64,000 nt of DNA, from positions 62,001 through 126,000 of the forward strand of contig NZ_JXRU01000031.1 in assembly GCF_000967865.1 (NCBI RefSeq), given 5' to 3'. The notes under the pieces were generated by a model. It was not told the DNA's origin, made no database searches, and was given only the letters and a program-made list of their open reading frames with translations. This stretch comes from Microbacterium sp. SA39. GTDB lineage: Bacteria; Actinomycetota; Actinomycetes; Actinomycetales; Microbacteriaceae. Below, piece by piece: positions 56,871-64,000 of the stretch (positions within the stretch are counted from its first letter, which is position 1; every line of letters begins with the position of its first letter). The translations under genes and the position numbers were made by a program.

Positions 56871-57632
56871 ATGTCCGGGCATTCCAAGTGGGCGACCACG
56901 AAGCACAAGAAGGCCATCATCGACTCCCGCCGGGCGAAGTCGTGGGCCAAGCTCATCAAGAACATCGAGGTCGCAGCCAAGCTCGGCGGCGCCGACATGG
57001 CCGGCAATCCGACCCTGTTCGACGCGGTGCAGAAGGCGAGAAAGACCTCTGTCCCCAAGGACAACATCGACCGCGCGGTGAAGCGCGGCGCGGGCATCGG
57101 CGGCGAGGCCGTCGAGTACACCTCGATCATGTACGAGGGCTACGGACCCAACGGCGTCGCCCTCATGATCGAGTGTCTGACCGACAACAAGAATCGAGCG
57201 GCCGCAGAGGTGCGCACCGCCCTGACCCGCAACGGCGGCACCCTCGCCGACCCGGGCAGCGTGGCCTACAACTTCAGTCGCAAGGGCGTCATCGTCGTCG
57301 GCTCGGAGGGCACGACCGAGGACGACGTCATGCTGGCCGTGCTCGAGGCCGGTGCCGAGGAGATCGAGCCGCATGCTGAGGGCTTCGAGGTCATCACGGA
57401 CGCCACCGATCTGGTCACGGTCCGCAGCGCGCTGCAGGAAGCCGGCATCGACTACGAGTCCGCCGACGTCGAGTTCGTCCCGAACCTGAAGGTCGAGATC
57501 GACGCCGACACCGCGCGGAAGATCTTCCGCCTCATCGACGCGCTCGAAGACAGCGAAGACGTGCAGAACGTCTTCACGAACTTCGATCTGTCGGCTGACG
57601 TGCAGGCCGAGCTCGAGAACGACGACGCCTGA
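56871..57632 (+). CDS. yebC: YebC/PmpR family protein
   Basis: A 253-residue protein beginning [20 protein letters not shown], the standard YebC start, with [24 protein letters not shown] and [13 protein letters not shown]. Members bind DNA as regulators or help ribosomes at difficult sequences. Its place just before ruvC is conserved in Actinobacteria. A TAGACT hexamer (56815-56820) probably drives it. Confidence 0.94.
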   Translation: MSGHSKWATTKHKKAIIDSRRAKSWAKLIKNIEVAAKLGGADMAGNPTLFDAVQKARKTSVPKDNIDRAVKRGAGIGGEAVEYTSIMYEGYGPNGVALMIECLTDNKNRAAAEVRTALTRNGGTLADPGSVAYNFSRKGVIVVGSEGTTEDDVMLAVLEAGAEEIEPHAEGFEVITDATDLVTVRSALQEAGIDYESADVEFVPNLKVEIDADTARKIFRLIDALEDSEDVQNVFTNFDLSADVQAELENDDA

Positions 57633-57666
57633 GGCGAGCCTGACGCCCCTCCGCCGCCGCCCGGCT

Positions 57667-57672
57667 TAGCCT
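57667..57672 (+). promoter_or_regulatory. -10 hexamer of a likely leaderless ruvC promoter
   Basis: TAGCCT ends exactly 6 bases before the GTG at 57679. Confidence 0.5.
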
Positions 57673-57678
57673 GGGGGA

Positions 57679-58239
57679 GTGACCTCCTCCCTGCGCGTGC
57701 TCGGTATCGACCCCGGCCTCACACGTTGCGGCGTGGGCATCGTCGACGTCGACCGGTCACGACGCGGGACGCTCGTGCACGTGAGCGTGATCCGCTCGTC
57801 TCCCGATGCGGAGATCGGTGACCGGCTCGCGATCGTGGCCGCCGGCATCCGTGATGCGATCGCCGAACATCGGCCGGATGCCGTTGCCGTCGAGCGGGTC
57901 TTCGCGCAGCAGAACACGCACACCGTGATGGGCACCGCCCAGGCGAGCGGCGTCGCTCTGCTGATCGCCGCCGAATCCGGACTCCCCGCGGCGACTCACA
58001 CACCGAGCGAGGTCAAGGCGGCGGTGACGGGCTACGGCTCCGCCGACAAGCGCCAGGTGCAGGCGATGATCGCTCGGATCCTCCGTCTGGACGCACCGCC
58101 GCAGCCGGCGGATGCCGCGGACGCCCTCGCGATCGCGCTGTGCCACGCGTGGCGACGCGGCGGTGCGGTCGCCGCGCAGGGGGCGCTCACCCCGGCGCAG
58201 CGCGCCTGGGCCGCCGCCGAGCGTGTCGCTCGAACATAG
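57679..58239 (+). CDS. ruvC: Holliday junction resolvase RuvC
   Basis: A 186-residue nuclease that cuts Holliday junctions. The acidic residues are in LGIDPGLTRCGVG (Asp), VAVERVFAQQN (Glu) and the late PADAADALAIALCHAW (Asp pair). NTHTVMGTAQASG is also typical. It begins with GTG. A 27-base gap separates it from ruvA. Confidence 0.95.
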   Translation: MTSSLRVLGIDPGLTRCGVGIVDVDRSRRGTLVHVSVIRSSPDAEIGDRLAIVAAGIRDAIAEHRPDAVAVERVFAQQNTHTVMGTAQASGVALLIAAESGLPAATHTPSEVKAAVTGYGSADKRQVQAMIARILRLDAPPQPADAADALAIALCHAWRRGGAVAAQGALTPAQRAWAAAERVART

Positions 58240-58254
58240 CTACGAGTCACGCTC

Positions 58255-58260
58255 TAGGCT
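58255..58260 (+). promoter_or_regulatory. -10 hexamer of a likely leaderless ruvA promoter
   Basis: TAGGCT ends exactly 6 bases before the ATG at 58267, giving ruvAB a promoter of its own inside the ruvCAB group. Confidence 0.5.
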
Positions 58261-58266
58261 GAGAGG

Positions 58267-58887
58267 ATGATCTCCTCTCTGCACGGTGTCGTCCTGCATG
58301 CGACATCCGATCAGGTCGTCATCGAGGTGGGCGGAGTCGGCTTCTCGGTCGCCGTGCCGGCGGATGTCGCGCACACCGCGACCGTGGGCGAGCAGCTCCG
58401 GCTGCACACGAGCCTGATCGTCCGTGAGGACTCGCTCTCGCTCTTCGGATTCGTGGAGCGCGATGAGCTGGAGATCTTCGGCCTTTTGATCAGCGTGACC
58501 GGCGTCGGCCCGAAGTCGGCCCTGGGGGTGCTCTCGCATCTCACGGTCGATCAGATCGCTGACGCGGTCAACGCCGAGGACGACGCACCGTTCCGACGCG
58601 TCTCCGGCATCGGGCCCAAGACAGCGAAGCTCATCGTGCTGCAGCTCGCCGGGAAGGTGCACCCGACGGCGACTCCGAAGAGGAACGCGGCCTCCCCGGG
58701 CACCGACGTGGTCTCGCAGGTGGCCGCAGCCCTCATCGGCCTCGGTTGGTCGGAGAAGGTCGCGACAGAGGCGGCCGCCCAGACCGCGGCGGACGCGACG
58801 GATGCCGAGCGCGGCTCGGTCTCCTCCCTGCTGCGACACACGCTCGCGCTGCTGGGACCGGCGCAGGGGGGCCAGGCGCGTGTCTGA
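58267..58887 (+). CDS. ruvA: Holliday junction DNA helicase subunit RuvA
   Basis: A 206-residue protein. Domain I is the OB fold ([20 protein letters not shown]), domain II the helix-hairpin-helix pair ([29 protein letters not shown]), and domain III the RuvB-contacting end ([18 protein letters not shown]). It holds the junction while RuvB drives branch migration. Its end overlaps ruvB by 8 bases. Confidence 0.95.
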   Translation: MISSLHGVVLHATSDQVVIEVGGVGFSVAVPADVAHTATVGEQLRLHTSLIVREDSLSLFGFVERDELEIFGLLISVTGVGPKSALGVLSHLTVDQIADAVNAEDDAPFRRVSGIGPKTAKLIVLQLAGKVHPTATPKRNAASPGTDVVSQVAAALIGLGWSEKVATEAAAQTAADATDAERGSVSSLLRHTLALLGPAQGGQARV

Positions 58888-59905
58888 CGCCCGCGACGCC
58901 ACCGAGCCGGCCGACGACACCGAGCTCGCGATCGAGGGCGCGCTGCGCCCCACCAGCCTCAGCGAGTTCGTCGGCCAGCAGAAGGTGCGGGGTCAGCTGC
59001 AGCTTCTGCTCGAAGCCGCGCGCATCCAGAGCCGCCCCGCCGATCACATCCTTCTCGCGGGCCCGCCCGGGCTCGGCAAGACCACGCTCGCCATGATCGT
59101 CGCGCACGAGAGCGAGCGGCCCCTGCGGCTCTCCAGCGGCCCCGCGATCCAACACGCCGGCGATCTCGCCGCGCTGCTGTCGAGCCTCGTCCCCGGCGAG
59201 GTCCTGTTCATCGACGAGATCCACCGCATGGCGCGCTCCGCCGAGGAGATGCTGTACCTCGCGATGGAGGATTACCGCATCGACATCATGGTCGGAAAGG
59301 GCGCCGGAGCGACCAGCATCCCGCTGGAACTCGCCCCCTTCACGCTGGTGGGGGCGACGACCCGGTCGGGCCTGCTGCCGAACCCGCTGCGCGACCGGTT
59401 CGGGTTCACCGGACACCTCGAGTTCTACGAGGAGCACGAGCTCGAGCAGGTCATCGAGCGATCGGCCGTCGTGCTCGGCGTCGAGATCCCGCGGGATTCG
59501 CTGGCCGAGATCGCGCGCCGCTCGCGTGGCACCCCCAGGATCGCGAACCGCCTTCTCCGCCGCGTGCGCGACTACGCGCTGGTGCACGGCGACGGCTCGG
59601 CGACCATGCACGACGTCCGTGCCGCGCTGGAGCTGTACGACGTCGACGCGATCGGTCTCGACAGGCTGGACCGTGCGGTGCTCGAGGCACTGGTCCGACG
59701 CTTCCGCGGGGGACCGGTTGGACTCAGCACGCTCGCGGTTGCGGTCGGCGAAGAGGGCGAGACGGTCGAGAGCGTCGTCGAGCCGTATCTCGTCCGCATC
59801 GGTTTTCTCGGGCGCACTCCGCGCGGCCGGGTGGCGATGCCGGAGGCGTACGCACACCTCGGCGTGCCGCATCCGGACGGGACGCTTCGTCTTGATGACC
59901 TATAA
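58880..59905 (+). CDS. ruvB: Holliday junction DNA helicase subunit RuvB
   Basis: A 341-residue AAA+ motor. [20 protein letters not shown], Walker [16 protein letters not shown], Walker [11 protein letters not shown], sensor [20 protein letters not shown] and the arginine-bearing [16 protein letters not shown] are all present; the winged helix ends [16 protein letters not shown]. The GTG at 58880 lies inside ruvA. The stop codon overlaps a TATAAT hexamer. Confidence 0.97.
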   Translation: MSDARDATEPADDTELAIEGALRPTSLSEFVGQQKVRGQLQLLLEAARIQSRPADHILLAGPPGLGKTTLAMIVAHESERPLRLSSGPAIQHAGDLAALLSSLVPGEVLFIDEIHRMARSAEEMLYLAMEDYRIDIMVGKGAGATSIPLELAPFTLVGATTRSGLLPNPLRDRFGFTGHLEFYEEHELEQVIERSAVVLGVEIPRDSLAEIARRSRGTPRIANRLLRRVRDYALVHGDGSATMHDVRAALELYDVDAIGLDRLDRAVLEALVRRFRGGPVGLSTLAVAVGEEGETVESVVEPYLVRIGFLGRTPRGRVAMPEAYAHLGVPHPDGTLRLDDL

Positions 59906-59906
59906 T
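59901..59906 (+). promoter_or_regulatory. Consensus -10 TATAAT at the ruvB end
   Basis: A perfect TATAAT, rare in such GC-rich DNA, overlaps the ruvB stop and lies 71 bases before the yajC start. I see no good -35. It may drive the yajC-secD-secF genes. Confidence 0.45.
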
Positions 59907-59977
59907 CGCTGAAGACTTCCCGGATACCTCTGTGCGCCCAAAGGCTGGTGCGTGCACCTGCGAAAGGCGCTTCCCCC

Positions 59978-60424
59978 ATGCCCATGGAATTCCTCCTCTT
60001 CGGCCTCCTCGCCGTCCTCCTCGTCTTCATGATCTTCAACACGCGCAAGCGCACGAAGCAGATGAAGGCCGAACAGGAGGAGAAGGCGACCAAGACCGTT
60101 CCCGGCGTCAAGGTCCTGCTCCAGGGCGGCATCTACGGCACGATCGTCGCGTACGACCCGGAGGATCTCGACTCCCCGGCCCTCGTCGAGATCGCACCCG
60201 GCACCATCATCGAGGTGCACAGCCAGGCCATCCTCCGCATCGTCGAGCCCAAGGACGTCGTGGTCGAGGACGCACTGGTGGATGCGCCCGCCGACGAGGC
60301 TCAGGTCGCAGACGCGCCGGTCGTCGCGTTCGACGAACGTCCCGCCGCAGCAGCCGACGCTCCGGCGATCGAGACGCCCGAGGAGACGCGCGCCCGCCTC
60401 GAGCGGGATGCAGACGACAAGTAA
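59978..60424 (+). CDS. yajC: Preprotein translocase subunit YajC
   Basis: A 148-residue protein with one hydrophobic span (about 4-21, FLLFGLLAVLLVFMIFN), then a basic stretch (TRKRTKQMKAEQE) and the conserved PGVKVLLQGGIYGTIVAY. The acidic, Ala-rich tail (about 100-148) is longer than in E. coli. It associates with SecDF in the membrane. A start six bases later (ATG 59984) is possible. Confidence 0.9.
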   Translation: MPMEFLLFGLLAVLLVFMIFNTRKRTKQMKAEQEEKATKTVPGVKVLLQGGIYGTIVAYDPEDLDSPALVEIAPGTIIEVHSQAILRIVEPKDVVVEDALVDAPADEAQVADAPVVAFDERPAAAADAPAIETPEETRARLERDADDK

Positions 60425-60479
60425 GACCGCCGCCAGCGCTGCTTCCCGCATCTCCGGCATCTCAGAAAGCTGAACACAC

Positions 60480-62249
60480 GTGGCTTCATCCTCTCCGGTC
60501 CGTCATGCCTGGCGGGTCCTTCTCGGCCTGCTCCTCGTGACGGGCGTGCTCTTCGGCATCAACGCGCTGGGCGTCTACGTCATCAAGGTTGCCGACGGGC
60601 AAGCGGTGAGTTCGTGGTCGCCTGAGCTCGCGCTCGACCTCCAGGGCGGTACTCAAATCGTTCTGGGTGCTGAGACCGAGGACGGCGCGGCGCCGAGCGC
60701 CGAGCAGCTCGACCAGGCGGCGGCGATCATCCGGCAGCGCGTCGACGCGTCGGGTGTCGCCGAGGCCGACATCACCACCGAGGGCGGACAGAACATCGTC
60801 GTCCAGATCCCGGGCGTGGCGGACGAGCAGACGCGGGAGCGAATCCAGTCCAGTGCGCAGCTCGAATTCCGTCCGGTACTCCAGACCACCGCTGCCACTG
60901 CGACGACATTCGTCGGCGAAGACGGCATCGAGACCCCCCTCCCGTCGCCCGATCCGTCGCTCAACGCGACGCCGACGGCGCAGCCCACGGACGCGAGCGA
61001 CACGGCCTGGGTGACCGAGAAGCTCGCCGCCGAGTTCGCGGCCTATGACTGCGCCAACCCGGACAACGACCCGGCCCGTGCTCCGAAGGACCAGCCGGTG
61101 ATCGCCTGCTCGCCCGATGACACCCAGAAGTACCTGCTCGGTCCGGCCGAGCTCGACGGCACGGCCATCACGGACGCGACCGCCGGACGCGACCCGCAGT
61201 CGGGCGCCTGGCTCGTGCAGCTGACGATGAGCGGTGAGGGCGGCGACGCTTTCGGCGTGGTCAGCACGCGGCTGAACCAGAACCGCATCGCGGGGGCGGC
61301 GCCTCGCGACCAGTTCGCCTTCGTGCTCGACGGCGACGTGCTCAGTGCTCCGCGGATGAACGGCGTGATCCTCGACGGTCGCCCCAGCATCTCGGGCAGC
61401 TTCACGCAGGAGAGCGCGACGACGCTCGCCGATCAGCTGAAATTCGGTGCTCTGCCGCTCAGCTTCACCGTGCTGAGCTCCGACACCATCTCGGCCACGC
61501 TCGGCACGCAGCAGCTGCAGATCGGACTCATCGCGGGTCTCATCGGTCTCGCGCTCGTCGCCATCTACTCGCTGATCGTGTATCGAGCGCTCGGAACGGT
61601 GATCATCGCGTCGATCGCGGTGATGGCCGTGCTGACATACGTGATCATCTGCATCCTGGCCTGGCGCCTCGGCTTCCGCCTCTCGCTCGCGGGTGTCGCC
61701 GGCCTCATCGTGTCGATCGGATTCACTGCCGACTCGTTCATCGTCTACTTCGAACGAATACGAGATGAGCTGCGCGACGGCAAGTCCATCACCGCGGCGG
61801 TCGAAGACGGCTGGGGTCGGGCGAAGCGCACGATCTACATCTCGAAGTCGATCAACATCCTCGCGGCCGTGGTGCTCTACATCCTCGCGGACTCCACGGT
61901 GAAGGGCTTCGCGTTCACATTGGGTCTCACGACGCTCATCGACGTGTTCATCTTCGTCATCTTCACGCACCCCGTGATGCAGCTCCTGGCTCGCACGCGC
62001 TTCTTCGGCGGTGGACACAAGCTGTCAGGGCTCGATCCCGAGGCCCTCGGCGCCGTCTACCGCAGTCGGTCGCAGTTCCGCGAGGTCTCCAGCACCACCA
62101 CGGGACGCGGTGCGAAGAACGCCCGCGCCCGCGGTGAGGCCGATCGTCGACAGACCATCGCCGAGCGCAAGCGCGCGGAAGCCCTCGCGGGAGGTAGACC
62201 CGCTGACGACGACAGTGCCACCAACGGAACCAAGGAGGGAGACGCCTGA
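60480..62249 (+). CDS. secD: Protein translocase subunit SecD
   Basis: A 589-residue membrane protein. One span near the N-terminus is followed by LALDLQGGTQIVLG, a large outer domain with a Pro/Thr-rich low-complexity part (about 155-180), and five spans from IGLIAGLIGLALVAIYSLIV. Conserved SIGFTADSFIVYFERIRDEL is the family signature in span 4. It uses the proton gradient to pull proteins out of SecYEG. The stop shares one base with secF. Confidence 0.95.
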   Translation: MASSSPVRHAWRVLLGLLLVTGVLFGINALGVYVIKVADGQAVSSWSPELALDLQGGTQIVLGAETEDGAAPSAEQLDQAAAIIRQRVDASGVAEADITTEGGQNIVVQIPGVADEQTRERIQSSAQLEFRPVLQTTAATATTFVGEDGIETPLPSPDPSLNATPTAQPTDASDTAWVTEKLAAEFAAYDCANPDNDPARAPKDQPVIACSPDDTQKYLLGPAELDGTAITDATAGRDPQSGAWLVQLTMSGEGGDAFGVVSTRLNQNRIAGAAPRDQFAFVLDGDVLSAPRMNGVILDGRPSISGSFTQESATTLADQLKFGALPLSFTVLSSDTISATLGTQQLQIGLIAGLIGLALVAIYSLIVYRALGTVIIASIAVMAVLTYVIICILAWRLGFRLSLAGVAGLIVSIGFTADSFIVYFERIRDELRDGKSITAAVEDGWGRAKRTIYISKSINILAAVVLYILADSTVKGFAFTLGLTTLIDVFIFVIFTHPVMQLLARTRFFGGGHKLSGLDPEALGAVYRSRSQFREVSSTTTGRGAKNARARGEADRRQTIAERKRAEALAGGRPADDDSATNGTKEGDA

Positions 62250-63238
62250 TGCCTTCCATGAGTGAATTCGGCAACAACCTCTACTCGGGAAAGACCTCCT
62301 TCCCGTTCGTCGGCAAGCGCCGCCTGTGGTTCATCATCGCCATCGCGCTCGTCGTCGGCTCGGCGCTCGTGCCGCTGTTCCGTCCGGTCCAGTTCTCCAT
62401 CGAGTTCACCGGTGGTTCGCAGTTCACGGTGCAGGCACCCGACAGCCTCGATCAGGAGACAGCGACCGAAGCCGTGCAGTCGGTCGTCCCTGGTGCCGCC
62501 GCGAAGGTCGTGATCGTCAACGATCGCGATGTGCGCGTGCAGACCGATCAGATGAGCGCCGATGAGACGGAGCAGGTCGGTGTAGCCCTCGCCGACGCCT
62601 ACGAGGTCGAAGCGGCGGAAGTGACGTCGTCGTTCATCGGCCCGGCCTGGGGCGAGAACGTCACGAAGCAGTCCCTCTGGGGGCTCGCCATCTTCTTGGC
62701 GCTGACCTTCCTCATTCTCGCGATCTACTTCCGCACCTGGAAGATGTCGGCCGCGGCGATCATCGGTCTGCTCGACGTGCTCGTCATCACGGTGGGCGTC
62801 TATGCGCTGGCGGGCTTCGAGATCTCGCCCGCCGCCGTCATCGGATTCCTGACGATCCTCTCGTACTCGCTGTACGACACCACCGTCGTGTTCGACAAGA
62901 TCCGAGAGAACACGACAGAGGACGGCGAGAAGTCCGCCCGGCTGTTCGGCGAATCCGTCAACCTGGCAGTGAACCAGACGCTGGTTCGTTCCATCAACAC
63001 CTCGGTCGTCGCGGCCCTCCCTGTCGGCGCGGTGCTCTTCATCGGCGCGTTCTGGCTCGGCGCCGAGTCGCTCACCGACATCTCGCTGTCGATCTTCGTC
63101 GGCATCCTCGTCGCGACGTACTCGACGCTGTTCGTCGCAGCGCCGCTGTACTCGCTGTTCCGCGAGAACGAGCCGCAGTTGAAGGAGCGAAACGCGCGCA
63201 TCCGCGAGGCGCGCAGCAAGGCCTCCGTCAACGCCTGA
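62249..63238 (+). CDS. secF: Protein translocase subunit SecF
   Basis: A 329-residue partner of SecD with six spans. The first domain has FSIEFTGGSQFTVQAPDS; LTILSYSLYDTTVVFDKIREN is the family signature and NQTLVRSINTSVVAALPVGA follows. The start ATG overlaps the SecD stop (TGATG), so the two are made together. Confidence 0.96.
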   Translation: MPSMSEFGNNLYSGKTSFPFVGKRRLWFIIAIALVVGSALVPLFRPVQFSIEFTGGSQFTVQAPDSLDQETATEAVQSVVPGAAAKVVIVNDRDVRVQTDQMSADETEQVGVALADAYEVEAAEVTSSFIGPAWGENVTKQSLWGLAIFLALTFLILAIYFRTWKMSAAAIIGLLDVLVITVGVYALAGFEISPAAVIGFLTILSYSLYDTTVVFDKIRENTTEDGEKSARLFGESVNLAVNQTLVRSINTSVVAALPVGAVLFIGAFWLGAESLTDISLSIFVGILVATYSTLFVAAPLYSLFRENEPQLKERNARIREARSKASVNA

Positions 63239-63307
63239 TCGTTCCCTCACCGCGGGAGCTCGTCCCGCACAGCACGCGTAAGATGAGAAGATTCGGGAGG
63301 TGAGTGG

Positions 63308-64000
63308 ATGGCGGAGCCGCAGACGTCGTCGCAGGGTTCCAGTCTGCGACGACTGGTGCCCCGCATCTTCTCGCGCGCATCCCGGATCAACGACCTCGAC
63401 AATCTGATCCGCACAGTCCGAGCCAACCACCCGCGTGGCGATTTCCCCGTCATCGAGCGCGCGTACGGCGTCGCGAAGGAGAAGCACGAGGGCCAGAAGC
63501 GCCAGAGCGGCGAACCGTACATCACGCACCCGCTCGCCGTCGCGCAGATCCTCGCCGAACTGGGCCTCGGCCCGCGGGCGATCGCGGCCGCACTTCTGCA
63601 CGACACGGTCGAGGACACGGGCTACGCGCTGACCGACCTCACGGCCGAGTTCGGTGACGAGGTCGCGATGCTGGTCGACGGCGTCACCAAGCTCGACAAG
63701 GTCAAGTACGGCGAGAGCGCGCAGGCCGAGACGGTCCGGAAGATGATCGTGGCGATGTCGAAGGACATCCGCGTGCTCCTCATCAAGCTCGCCGACCGCC
63801 TGCACAACGCGCGCACCTGGGGCTTCGTGCCGCCGGAGAAGGCGGCGAAGAAGGCCAAGGAGACGCTGGAGATCTACGCGCCGCTGGCGAATCGCCTCGG
63901 TATCCAGGCGATCAAGTCCGAGCTCGAGGATCTGTCGTTCGCCGTCCTGCACCCGAAGATCTACAACGAGATCCACAGCCTCATCGCGCAGCGCACACCA
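63308..64000 (+). CDS. relA: RelA/SpoT (p)ppGpp synthetase/hydrolase (3' end cut by window)
   Basis: The first 231 codons are visible. The N-terminal HD hydrolase domain shows [29 protein letters not shown] (metal-binding His-Asp), [10 protein letters not shown] and [14 protein letters not shown], so the hydrolase should be active. The synthetase domain lies beyond the edge. GGGAGG precedes ATG 63308. It follows secF as usual in Actinobacteria. Confidence 0.95.
   Translation, partial: MAEPQTSSQGSSLRRLVPRIFSRASRINDLDNLIRTVRANHPRGDFPVIERAYGVAKEKHEGQKRQSGEPYITHPLAVAQILAELGLGPRAIAAALLHDTVEDTGYALTDLTAEFGDEVAMLVDGVTKLDKVKYGESAQAETVRKMIVAMSKDIRVLLIKLADRLHNARTWGFVPPEKAAKKAKETLEIYAPLANRLGIQAIKSELEDLSFAVLHPKIYNEIHSLIAQRTP

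Overview
The window is a high-GC bacterial chromosome segment with many GTG starts, 1-8 base ATGA/GTGA gene overlaps and -10 hexamers placed right before start codons. Its gene orders (sepH-DUF4193-DUF3093-dut-DUF3710-DUF3159, sseA-sufE, thrS-HIT, pdxST, yebC-ruvCAB-yajC-secDF-relA) are those of Actinobacteria. The overall content fits Microbacteriaceae, most likely Microbacterium; the genus is an inference from style and a family-typical repeat, not a database match. I see no phage, insertion sequence, integrase, CRISPR array or rRNA operon, so this is essentially a core chromosome with small accessory patches.

Layout. 1-2.8 kb: a sugar-transfer type ATP-grasp ligase (cut by the window edge) diverges from two overlapping alanine racemase-like genes. 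2.9-8.1 kb: a DUF7455 zinc-ribbon gene and topoisomerase IV (parE and parC, convergent). 8.1-13.1 kb: a phosphodiesterase, sepH (cell division) and the dut block. 13.1-18.3 kb: aconitase behind a perfect 26-base palindrome, then dxs (isoprenoid precursor synthesis). 18.3-25.3 kb: an SPFH protein and a lipid-type cluster of TetR, glpD, alkyl-DHAP-synthase-like oxidase, lipid kinase and GMC oxidoreductase. 25.4-28.8 kb: fadA-fadB for beta-oxidation. 28.8-37.4 kb: RNase D, DUF3000, a hydrolase, sufE-sseA, a ZapE-type ATPase, amt with GlnR-like boxes, an orphan MazF/PemK-type protein and a DUF1611 protein. 37.6-43.3 kb: small membrane proteins, an LLM oxidoreductase fused by overlap to a GH13 enzyme and a PQQ-type sugar dehydrogenase lipoprotein. 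43.4-43.9 kb: four tRNA genes. 43.9-48.8 kb: accessory patch with four unrecognised small genes, a BLUF blue-light sensor, a photolyase, a DoxX-like protein and a GIN-domain lipoprotein. 48.9-64 kb: core genes thrS, HIT, pdxY, pdxR-like/pdxST, a PLP decarboxylase, yebC, ruvCAB, yajC, secDF and the start of relA.

Functional themes. Vitamin B6 is handled locally (de novo PdxST under a divergent MocR-type regulator, salvage by PdxY, and a PLP decarboxylase alongside). DNA repair and recombination are served by ruvCAB and the photolyase next to a light sensor. The most unusual item is the racemase pair: the first protein keeps the C-terminal catalytic-tyrosine domain but has lost most of the barrel and the PLP lysine, while the second keeps the barrel with the PLP lysine but has lost the tyrosine segment. 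Together they carry one complete set of the residues I could compare, which suggests an obligate heteromeric racemase, possibly working with the neighbouring ATP-grasp enzyme on cell-wall D-amino acids.
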